Shown: positions 50,156 through 60,900 of the stretch, piece by piece
Position numbering within the stretch: the stretch's first letter is position 1
Layout: each line of letters opens with the position of its first letter
DNA from: Desmodesmus armatus
Lineage: Eukaryota; Chlorophyta; Chlorophyceae; Sphaeropleales; Scenedesmaceae
NCBI GenBank assembly: GCA_007449985.2
Contig: VIIQ02000100.1
Coordinates: 1 to 64,000, forward strand
DNA length: 64,000 bases
Direction: 5' to 3'
The notes under the pieces: model-generated
Told to the model about the DNA's origin: nothing
Database searches by the model: none
What the model saw: only the letters and a program-made list of their open reading frames with translations
Program-made: the position numbers and the translations under genes

Positions 50156-53100
50156 TCAGGGGTGGAAACCACAGCCACCCATTCCCCTTGGTGTGCTGTT
50201 CTCCTTAGGGTTGCAGCAAGCTTCATGTCCTGCGTGTTGGCAGCACCAGTAGCCCTCCTTCATAGGCATGGTGGGGCTCAGGTTGTAGGTCACAGGGCTG
50301 CCAGGAACAACCTGCTTAAAGCTGAAGCGCCCCAGCAGCCCTGTCAGCACAAACACACCCTCCAGCTCTGCAAGGCGCTGACCAAGGCACAGCCGGGGAC
50401 CTGGACGTGAGGACGGCAGGAGCGGGAGGATCGCAGGCGGCAGTAGGAGGAGGGCAGCAGAAGAAACGAACGTCAGAGGGCAGCAGGGGACACGAGTGGG
50501 AGCGCGAACGGGTGTTTACCGTCGATGAGTAAAGCGGGCTGCACACCCTGCTGTTGAAGAGTGTAAGCGCACTCCAGACACTGCTGTCTTGCTGATTTCT
50601 GGCTTTTCTGCTGCTGCTGCTGCCACGCGCGGACGGCACAGAGCAGTTCAATAGCTAAGCAGGCTCGCACAGCACTCAACTCAACAAGTTCGACGCGCAC
50701 TACCCCACATGCATACACCAAGTAGAAGAGGACACGAAGCAAGGCTGCTGCAGTAGCACCTGCCCCACCCACCTGCGTTGAAGGTGAGGTAGCTGTAGGG
50801 CTGGGTGCCTTGTCCATGTCCAGCCAGCGCTCAGGCCTGAAGGCCAGGGCGTCAGGGCCCCACACAGACTGCAGCCTGTTCACAACATAGGCAGAGTAGA
50901 TCACCTGAGTGCCTGCAGGGACAACAGTGCCATCTGGCAGCACGTCCCTGCTCACCGCGTACTTGCCGTTCTGCAAGGAAAGGGACACAGGTGGCGCAAA
51001 GGAATGGGAAAGGCATGTTAGCAACACCAAACAGACGCAGCGAGTTGCGCATACTGGCATATCATGCATTCGTTCCTGTCTTTATGGCTGAGCACAGCGC
51101 AACCCTGCAAGGCACCAAGCACACTGCCAGCCACCATGCAAGATGCTCCTGTAAAGGCCCCCGAGTCTCAAAGCCCCAGGCGCCCTACCCCATCCTTCAC
51201 ACACCCACAGAATGATGCAGCACCTCCAGGAGCCATGCCCTCGCATACCCAATGCCTCTCGCTTGCCACACTCCAGCTTTGAGAGACAAAGCTCCACCTT
51301 ACCATCCAGCCTCCCCAACCCAAACTCCCCCCCCCCACTCTCCACACCCACCTCTGGCACTGAGGGGTACAGACGCAGAGCCTCCATGAAGACTGCCTTC
51401 GCATAGCGCAGCCGCCTCAGCTGGTCATAGCTGGGACGGAACACACCACCATCACCTCCGCTGCTGCTGTCAGCTGCTGCTGCACTGTCTGTGCTGGGGG
51501 CATCAGCAGCAGTGGCCCCTGCTGCTGCTGCATGTGTGGCTGCTGGCCCCAGCACCTCCTGGATCTCCTGCAGCAGCTTCTGCTCCACCTCAGGGTGCTG
51601 CATCAGCAGGTAGAACGTCCACGACAGGGCCTGCAGAGACATGTACAGTACAGTATAGTACAGTACAGTACAGTATAGTGTAGTACAGTACAGTACAGTA
51701 CAGTACAGTACAGTACAACAGCATGGCAGACATGTCACGGCATTGCGCTGGCAGCGTTCCATCAACACACCCACCTGCCTGCCCCACCACTGTTACATCA
51801 GCACACAGCCCATGCAGCTGTGCCAAGTGACAAAGGAACATACAGGCGTTGTGCAGAGCGGCAGCCCACCTGTCATGTCATGCCCTGCACAGCCCTCATG
51901 CACACCTGCCCAGCCCACCAGTGTGTGCGTGTAGGATGCTACAGGGGGGTCTGTCAATCCACATCATAAGCTACTGACCATTGTGGCAACATGGCACCCC
52001 CCTCCTCACGCCCCCCCCCCCCCCAGCCCCCACCCACCTGTGCGGTTGTGTCCCTGCCAGCGATGATGAAGTTAATGACAGTGTCCACCAGCTGCTGGGT
52101 GGTGAGGGGCTGGCCGTCAGGGCCTGAGGCAGCCATGAACAGCGACAGCAGGTCCTGCGCTGACTCATCCTCACCCTCAACACCTGCACCACCTGCACCA
52201 CCCTCGCCGGCAGCACCCCCTTGCCAGCCGTACGGCTGCCCTCTGTTGCACCGCTGCTGTTGGCATGGTCCTGATCCCTCCTGCTGACCCCAGCACCAGC
52301 ATCTGCTGGCTCTGTGGGGGTGGCTGTGTGGCTAATCTTGTTGTCAAGAGCACTGGCTTTGGCTGCTGCTGCTGCTGCCAGCTGCTGTCTGCGCTGTGTG
52401 ATGATGTCGAGGGCGAAGGCCTTGATGGTTGCTGTGTTGGCGGTCAGGGTGCGGCCGGTGCCGTTGAGCAGCTCAACCACCTGCCAGCCTGGCAGCCAGA
52501 AGCGCTCGTTCACAATCTGTGGGTGGCATAAGGAGACACAGGCGCAGAGACACACACATCGGTATTCGTAGTCATCAAGCTTAGGGTCTTGCACAATATT
52601 GTGAAGGCCTGTGCCAAACTCAAGGCCATCCCCACCTGGAAGGCTTGATGCTGCTGAAAGCCAGATACCAACCCCCACCTCGTCCGCCCTGTCCCTACAT
52701 TCGCGCAAGCGCCTGCTGCCTCCCCCCTCCTCCTCACCCCCCCCCACCACCACCACGCACACACACCCCTTCCCTGGGGTTGCCCCCACTCACCACCTGT
52801 GCGCTGTCAAATGCTGCCGCGAAGGGCACCTTGTCTGCTGTGCGCAGGCAGCCGGGGTCCACGCCAAACCCTATCTGTCCAAATGAGTCGAGTGTGAACC
52901 TGTACATGAGTCATGCAGGTCCAGAGGGGTGCTGCTGGCAGCTGCACGCCCCACCACCTCCGACAGCAGCTGCATCTTGGACTCAAACACGGTGTCGATG
53001 TACAGCTTGAAACTGCGACAGCACAGGGCACATATGGGTTCAAAGGGTATGCGTGGGGTGGTGTTTGGCACAGGAGGGCTTTGGGCGCAAACAAAAACCA

Positions 53101-54344
53101 TGGGCATGCCTAAGGTGTATGTTGGCGTCGCTGTACAGCTCACAGCTGCAATGCAGGCAAGTGCAAGGCACTCTCCTTGTCTGCCTGCTCTTGGCGAGAC
53201 TCTAGTGCTGTGCAGAAACCTAGCTGCTTGCATAAGTTGCAGCAAGGTCTTGTTGCAACTGATGCAAGCAGCTAGGTTTCTGCACAGCACTAGAGTCTTG
53301 CCAAGAGCAGGCAGATAAGGAGAGTCCGTAGACAGCTGAGAAGGGGGGTGGTGTTGTGTGCCTGTGTGTGTTGATACTGGGCGGGCATGGCGCCGTCGAC
53401 TTGTCATACACCGAGCATGGGGCACAAAGCCAATGTATGACACGTCACCATGGCCGCCCAGCATCAACAAACTCAGGCACACAACACCGCCCACTTTGTG
53501 GCCTGCTCCCTCAACACAAGCATGTACCCACAGCTACAGTCACAGCTCACCTCTTCACACTGAAGATGTGTGTGGCCAGCTTGCGCTGCCAGTACCACTG
53601 GTCTCCATCAGATGTGAAGATGCCATGGCCAAGCACCTGGCCAAAGTTCTGCAAGAGGCAGCAAGACACACGACGCATGACGTGACTAGTAGGTGCTGTC
53701 ACAATGTCAACACTGTGGCAAGAGGATGGGGCTGACAACCTGCTGTCAAATCAACCTTCCAATGACCATCTGGCCCCCTGATGAGTTGCATCTGCTTGTT
53801 TTCTGAGCCAATATCTGCAACTGTGGATGTACCTGCAACACCAAAGCGCTTCCAACTGCCCTACAGAAGCAGACTACCGTCCAGTGTTGCACCAGCTGCC
53901 TGCACCCACCATGTAAAAGCGTTGCCCCTTGATGAAGTTGTCTGCCTTGCGCTTCAGCACGTACTCCAGGCACACAGGATCAGTCACCATCAAGCTGCTG
54001 GGCAGCAGTGGCAGGGAGAAGGCAAAGCTCTTCCCCTCGCCCATCTGCTGTGTGGCCTCGTACAGCCAGTCATGCAGCCTGTGCAAGTTGTTGAGGACTG
54101 GCAGGGCGTGCCCAAGCAGTGGCAGGGAGCCTGGCAGCAAGCGCACGCCTGTGGGCAGTGGGCTGCTTGAGAACAGGGCCTGGCGCCAGTGGAGGACTAA
54201 AGTGGCAACCAGCATGGCGAGGAGGAGCGCCCACAGCACGGGACCAACATCAACCACAGATGCTGTTGCTGGGCTCAATGAGGCCGCAGAGAACAGAGAT
54301 CGGAGGGACGTCAAAGCATCCATGGGTGAACTCAACACGCCCAT
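50156..54344 (-). CDS. Cytochrome P450, CYP86-clan (fatty-acid hydroxylase-like)
   Basis: Membrane-anchored haem monooxygenase. Seven exons: 53910-54344, 53551-53648, 52797-53012, 52038-52516, 51352-51630, 50773-50970 and 50156-50400; 650 aa after three single-base restorations, longer than usual because of low-complexity linkers in exons 4 and 5. N-terminal anchor [18 protein letters not shown], then proline region [11 protein letters not shown]-helix [14 protein letters not shown]-helix [12 protein letters not shown]-helix EALR; PERF-type FRPERW; haem loop [11 protein letters not shown] with the Cys ligand. The pattern [20 protein letters not shown] and the motif order resemble CYP86/CYP704 omega-hydroxylases, so a lipid substrate is likely but inferred. 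Frame breaks at 52909-52912, 52216-52220 and 50798-50800 each need one base; after that all intron phases agree. Start chosen at [14 protein letters not shown]. Confidence 0.87.
51643..51716. repeat. (AGTAC)n tract in P450 intron
   Basis: About 14 pentanucleotide units with some AGTAT/AGTGT variants, starting 13 nt upstream of the acceptor of exon 51352-51630 (minus sense). Confidence 0.9.
53171..53324. repeat. Near-perfect 71-bp inverted repeat in P450 intron
   Basis: Arms 53171-53241 and 53254-53324, loop 12 nt, only three mismatches in 71 positions. It lies in the intron between exons 53551-53648 and 52797-53012. Confidence 0.95.
53350..53488. repeat. Second inverted repeat in the same P450 intron
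   Basis: Arms about 53350-53415 and 53424-53488, loop near 8 nt, roughly 80 percent complementary with scattered mismatches. It begins 25 nt after the first hairpin ends. Confidence 0.85.
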
Positions 54345-55833
54345 GCTTGCTTGCACCAAACAAGGCAAAGAAGGGTGAAAGACGATGGCAGATCTTCCGA
54401 GACTTGCCGGTCCCCGCGGGTAGCTCCGCAGCGCTGTGTAGCACGCTCTAGCTTGCAAAACAACGTCTGTCGAGACGGTGTACGGCGACCAGGAGAGCTC
54501 CTCTCTTTTGAGTGGCTGAGTCAGCTACCGTAACAGTCAGGCTGTGTCAGGGCACCGCCGTATATGTGTGCAACGTGTTGGAACGGGGTACCTTATTGTC
54601 GAATTGTTGATCCCACCCATCAACCAGCTCTGCCGACTGTACCAGAATGCCTGCCATGCCAGCAATGCCAGGCTGATCATATGATCACACATCTGCTGTC
54701 ATGACCCAATGCAGCATGCCAGCACCCTTGCAGTTGCTGCAACCGGCATTTCCTACTGTTATGTACTGATGGGTACGCTAATTGTGCAGCCCTGTGACTT
54801 GCAAGGATACCACCACCACCTATGGTAAGACAGTGCCCGGAACCGGGAGGTAGCGTGATTTCCTGTGGAGACACTGGGAACACACAAGATGGTAACACAA
54901 TGTAGCTAGCACTGGGGTTCCCCACCGCCACCCCAGGCAACAAAAGCCTAACAAAGCAACCTCACAGTACAATAGAAGGCGTCCAGTCCAAAGCTGCGAG
55001 TCCAGCAGCCCCATCAAGCCTAACAGGATTACCTGCAAGCAGCACCACCACCGCGCAGCGAGCGTCAGGAACAGCCCACCAGGATGCCAGGGAGGAGCAT
55101 GTAGGCACAAGGGGGGAGGGTGGGGTCCTCCCCCACCCCCAGCGTATGCTGGCAGCACCAAGTAGGCCGTCACCGTGGGACCTGAACAGGCACAGCAGAC
55201 AGAAATAACACAGGACAGGCGGGGCACACAAAAAAAACAGACAGCCGGGCGGCAAAGAGCACAAGGCACAAGAAAACCACCCTGCCACCCAAAAAAACTT
55301 AACACAGTGTGAAGTCAACCACCAACGGGGCAAGAAGCCCCGCCGTTGCTAAGCAGTGGCACTCACACAGCTACAGGAACGCACCGGGCGCAGCCCGGTC
55401 AGAGACAGGCTGAATGATATGCATATGTGGATGAGTGACAGCAGAGAGGATTCATGTAAGTGAGTGGGCACAAGGGGAAGAGAGGGTAAGAAGAAGGATG
55501 CGGGGCGGGCGCCGAAGCGGTCCCCACCCCAAGCGTGGCCCAGTGTCCCTGCAACAGGCACAAGACAAGGGGAGGGGAGCAAGGCAGTGTGACACCAGGT
55601 GGGGACGGGAGGGGGAGGGGATGCACTATGCAGAGGCGACTGATGAAGTGGGTTGTCCGATCTGGAGGACTGTTCTCAGCAGTGCTTGATGATTGTGATT
55701 CTGTTCTTGAAACCGATGGTTCTCTGTTGGCTACTCCACTAGCCTCGGGCTCCCCTGTGGATTGTACGGCTTTGGTCGTGCCAAATGCCGTATCTGTAAC
55801 TGGAAAGAGTCCAAAGTTATCTGTTCCAAGTGT
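54345..55833. other. P450 upstream region with repeat debris
   Basis: Holds the P450 promoter side, a copy of the 50-bp dispersed repeat (54829-54879), and short hairpins at about 55323-55348 and 55384-55401. Minus-strand frames here (such as 54820-55305) are hydrophobic and Cys-rich, without a family match, and overlap the repeat. It reads as degenerate mobile-element sequence adjoining the reverse-transcriptase fragment. Confidence 0.5.
54829..54879. repeat. Dispersed repeat, copy 2
   Basis: Same element as 17094-17145 in the same orientation, GACAGTGCCCGGAACCGGGA at the start and CCTGTGGAGACACTGG at the end. Confidence 0.7.
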
Positions 55834-56420
55834 TCAAGAATCACGGACGGCCGCCACAACATCATTCCACAAAGGGTCCACGGAAATGTCGCCATAAGTG
55901 TCAAAATGATGGGACAAAAACCGACGAAGAACCTTGAACAACGAAGACCGAACGTGCCCGCGCTTTTCCAGGTTCACAATGCACCGGGCTGCCTCCTCCA
56001 CAAAGTGAGACCTGTCCATAATGATGGTGCTGAAACGAAACAACTGCCCGTGCAGTACGTTCGGGCCCACGCGCGCTGAGACTGCGCTAGCAACATGAAC
56101 GTAACCCACCACAGGAATATCAGCATAGCAAGACTCCCGGCGTTTGTCATATAAGTGCGTAGTGCTGCAAACCCGTCCGTCCACCACATGTGACACAATG
56201 CGGATGTCCAAGGTAGGGTAGCCCCAAATGTCCCCTGGCACCCGTGCCAACTCCAAACCTCCGGCCCTGGGTAGATGCCAGTGATGGCGCCGCCGGCAAT
56301 AGATTGGCTGTCATACCACAAGAACGGCAACAAGCGGTTGGGACCGGATGTGAAATCGTCAACAAAGCGAGCCGTAAACCGAAACAGCGCCAGGCATAAC
56401 GGGCCACGTCACCAAGGCGG
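55834..56420 (-). mobile_element. Decayed reverse-transcriptase fragment (retroelement)
   Basis: On the minus strand one frame reads RFTARFVDDFTSGPNRLL, then SQSIAGGAITGIYPG, and the adjacent frame continues GLELARVPGDIWGYPTLDIR, then STTHLYDKRRES, and later DRSHFVEEAARCIVN. FVDD is the catalytic YxDD-type box of reverse transcriptase. The GIYP and LYDKR blocks are typical of the palm/thumb end of a class of retroelement polymerases found in algae and animals. A frame change at about 56251 breaks it, no N-terminal RT motifs are visible, and no terminal repeats were found. The element class (Penelope-like or LINE-like) is not decided. Confidence 0.6.
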
Positions 56421-57917
56421 TGTGGGGGTACATGCGCCCCCACCCAAGTTGGCGTCGGGCTGGTATCAGCAAAGAAAGCCTCAGCATAAGTGTCGCCGTC
56501 CTGATTGGTGACCAGGATGGGGAGATGCCGCATTTGTGTTGTTGCTTTCACCCTTCCCCTGTCGCCGTTTTACCCACTTTGGCTTTTGAACCCATACCCC
56601 CCTATCGATTTTGCCTGTCTTCAGATAATGTTGCTCCCCTACGATCGGGCTGCTGGTCCCTAAACCCCTGACGATGTAGGCTATTGCTCCACTTCACCCC
56701 TTCCCCCCCTTCGAGAGCGGGCCTAGTGCCTTGTGGTGCCTGGTGTAACGTGCAATAATCAGTTTGTTGCTGGTGCTCAGTGTGCAACTGGCAGCAACTG
56801 CACTACACTATCTGCACTCCAGACAGCCTGCTCCGCCCCACTGCGACATTCCACAATGATCAAACCTGGCCCTGTCACACACTGCGGCACGAACAGCATT
56901 CATCCCATCCAAAACTGACCATGGCAGCACAAGCTGCCATTGCCAACGGTCCCGCCAGTGCTGATCAATACCCCGATTGCGTGTACAAGACCACACATGC
57001 CTCCCATACACTGGCCACAAAAACAGCTTACACCAATCCGAGCATCACGACCACAGCAGGGCACACAAAGTCACAGCATGGCACTGGCCTACTGCAAGGG
57101 GTGCAGCGGCATTGTGATCACCACAGCTACCTATCAAAGCTACCTATGCACAAGCAGCCACTCCTCAGGGGAGAAGCTGGTACAGCTACAAGAAGAGAGC
57201 AATATATCCTACAATGCAATGCCACCACCTTTACACCTGCATACAAAGATTGTACAAACCAGCCAGCCGACCACAAAGTTGTTGCAGTGGCACAAGCACA
57301 CTCAAATGCGCCATTCACAGCTCCATCAAAAACATCAGCAAACTCCACTTTCGCAGCTGCATACAAACCACGGCCAAAAAACATGGCACCCAAAAGCAGC
57401 ACAGGGGCAGCCGGGGACAATCCATCCCCACAATTGCAGGCCTCAAGGGAGCGCAGCACGCAGTCACCTTTTGTGCTGGCCCATCCAACCACACCGGCCA
57501 ACAACAAGCACGATTTTGCAGCTTGCAACACAGGCACCAAGTCACCATCCACACACAAGTGCCATTGCTGCCAGCCAGTTTCACCACCTCAAACAGGCAC
57601 ATGCATTGTTCGCACCATCAGACCATCAGGCCATCCATTGCCCACCACAGTTACCAGCCCCCCTGTTGGCTGCCAGTTGACCAGCAGCATCACTGCAAGG
57701 GGCCGCTGCACACCTGCCCAAACCACACCTCTGCCTCTCAAATTGGCATAATGCCCACCACACCAATCACATCCTGCTATCCATCATGTTGTTTGCCGAC
57801 AACAGAGGGAGGGACCCTCACCGGTTGGACACACACGCAACAAGCGAGTGGTACAATCATTGTGCCAGCACCAGCACTGCTAGCGCTGGTGTGGGCCCAA
57901 CTTACAGCTTAGCCAGC
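56421..57917. other. Gene-free, A/C-rich plus strand 3' of sucrose synthase
   Basis: From about 56.74 to 57.91 kb the plus strand is strongly A/C-rich and so nearly stop-free in three frames at once (56780-57751, 56940-57680, 57214-57912). Three overlapping open frames argue for composition, not coding. A long 3' UTR of the minus-strand sucrose synthase gene is the likely content. Confidence 0.55.
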
Positions 57918-60900
57918 TCAGAAGAAGTGGCGGGGCTGTGGGGACTTGGGTGACATGGGGATGGATGTCTCGCCAGGCAGGGGCTCATCATCCACTGTCA
58001 GGGGGACCTACAGGGTGCACACACACAGGCCAGGGGTGGTGCACACACAGGCCAACAACACCAAGTCAAGAACTGATAGGACGAATTGACGACCTTTTTT
58101 TGTTGTTGCAGTCACAACAGACAAGCCTCCTGCTCCTGCTTTCATGTGTACAGTACCCCATACTATGTAAATCCTGCCAACTGCCCAAACCCTGTCAATT
58201 CACAAGCAGGCCAAGCACTCTGTTGAGTGCAAGCCACTTATGCTGCCTTATACAACCGCCCAGTCGTTACCAACCCCACTGCAGCCTGCATCACCCACCT
58301 TCTCAATGAGTGGCCTGAGGCGCAGCACGTAGAGCATCTCCAGGTAGCGCTTGGTCTCAGAGCGCTCCAGGTTGCTGACGTGCTTCCAGAAAGAGTACAC
58401 ACTGCTCAGGTCAAGCAGGCGACGGGCATAGATCTCCCAGGTGTACCTGAGCAACACACATGAAGAGGAGCACAGCAAAGGAGTGTGGATACGACTGCAC
58501 AGACAAAGCTCCTGGGCAGCATGTGTAGTAGTGTGAAGACCTACCGTTTCAGTGTGTAGTTGCAATCTTAACAACAGATTGATGACGGGTAGCAACCCAT
58601 TAGCAATGCTTTGACAGCAGGATGGCTGTAATGTATTGAGAAGAACCACATGCCAGGTGTGTTGGAACCATGATGCAGCACAGCCACACTTCAAGCAGTC
58701 AAACTAAGCAACCCCTGGTTGTGCAGGGTCTAACACCAAAAACACAGTCACTGCCCACCATGCACCACCCCAGTCCCCCACCACCAGCTACCCACCTGCT
58801 GTAGACACGCTCCAGCCCTTGCTTGCTGATCTTCTCCCAGTAGCTGGGCTCACGGGCACAGCGGTCAAAGAAGTCAGCCATGATGTTGGCAGCCTGGGAA
58901 GCGGGACAAGAGGCAGCAATGACAAGTGGCGCCTGAACAACACGACTGATCTTGATGCATGGGCCGGGTGTTGAATGCGTCACAAACGTACAAGCCTTGC
59001 AGACTGGAACAGGCACACTGCAAACACTGCAGCAAGTGACTGCACCAACACACTGCATGAGCTCTTGAGTTTCATAGCTACAGGTGTAACTTTGATTGTT
59101 TGGTTGACTGCTGTAGACTCTGGTTTGTGGAGAGCCACAGCCTAAATGTTGCCACATCAGATGCAAGCAGTCCTACACAGAGTCCCTGTCGCAACATCAG
59201 CGCCAGAACAAAGAGGCACTCACCGCAGCACCGTGGTAGGGGTCGATGTGGAAGCCGCTCTTGGCGTTTTTGATGATCTCACTGGGCCCGCCGTTGCAGG
59301 TGGCAAAGGTTGGCAGGCCGCAGGTCATGGCCTCAATCACAGTCAGGCCAAACGCCTCGTATAGGGCAGGCTGCAACAGCAACACGGACACGATAAGGTG
59401 ATGCACACAGCAGGTGACTATACCTCCTGCCTGAGTAAAAGCACAGTCGAGCTGCCTTGAGTACGATACAGTCGAGCTGCGGTGCATTGCGCTCGTTCAC
59501 AGCTTGGGATGGTCCACGAAATGCCGCTTCCATGGCACGCAGCACCCTTGAAGCCACCCAATGACCTCACAGCGCGTCTGCGTGTACTGATGTGTACTGA
59601 TGTGTACTGTACTGTACTGTACTGTACTGTACTGTACTGTACTGTACTGTACTGTACTGTACTGTACTGTACTGTACTGTACTGTACTGTACTGTACTGT
59701 ACCGTACCGGTGGCGACACCAATGTGCAGAAGGTAGCATCTGCTGCCTGCTCTTGCGCACCTGCACGAAGGCACCCCTGCTGTCCGCAATGAACCTGTAC
59801 AGCTCCCCGTTGCGCACACGGTTCTTCTGGGCCACAATCCACCTCAGCTGGTCCTGCACGACAGACGAAGGCATGTATAACAGGCCATCAGCAATTAGGC
59901 AGGAGCGCTGATTGGCCTGAAATCCTTCCACATTTGCCACCATTGGTGCCACACACGCACTTCACATCTTCAAACACCCCAGACGTCACATGGCCGCACA
60001 CGCCAGCCTTCAAACAGACCTCCAGGTCCCGGCAGCCTTGCTGGAAGAAAGTGTATATGCGCTCAAGACCATCGTGATAGGCCCACCCACCTGCAGCTTG
60101 TACTCCTTGATGAGGTTGTGCATCTTCACACACTCATCCTGCTCCTCACGGTCCCCAGTGTCCTCAGGGTCAATCACACCACCCACGACCACCAGGTTCA
60201 CCAGCTGGCGCAGCCGGTCACTCTTGGCGTACCTGCAGCAGCAACAAATGTCGTTACAGCTTGGCTACAGCCCTTGATACATCCCACCAACCCTCTCACC
60301 ACTGCAGATGCATCATGCTACAGGTGCGGGTAGCTAGACGCTCTGCATCACTTGCCTTGTTTAAAGCTGTGGTACAACTCTTCAAACAAGTTGTTTTGAT
60401 CCATAGCTGGAACAGTCGCCAGCACTATAGCCAACGGCTACTTGTGTCGCTGATTTAGTTCGACGCAACTCACCACTCCACCAGCCCTGTGAGGTTCTTG
60501 ACGCGGTCCAGGCGAGCCATGGTGAACAGCAGGGGCTTGCTGCTGTCAGACAGCACACCAACAGCCACAGGGGCCTGCTGGGTGCCATACACCAGCTCCT
60601 GCAGACACACACGCCACACAACCAGCACCACAGGCGTTCAACTTGAGGCTGAGCACATATCTCCTGCCACCCCTTTCACATAATAGTGCTGCTGTGGGCC
60701 GTGTCTGCACCGCCATGCTTGTAGCACTCTGCAATCCTTACACACAGAACCCTTGCAGCCCACTGAGACCCGGCAGCGTCACACTAGCATGCGGCACAAG
60801 GACCATGCAGTCCACAAGTGCTGCCCTGATTCCATGCCTAAAGCAGACGAGCTCCAGAACCTGGCAGCTTCACCTCCTCCCCCCCCCCCCCCCCCCTCCC

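Noticed and set aside
56780..57912. Three long overlapping plus-strand open frames (up to 323 codons)
   Set aside because: All three frames are open at once because the strand is A/C-rich and therefore poor in stop codons. The translations have no domain or conserved block and lie in the 3' flank of sucrose synthase.
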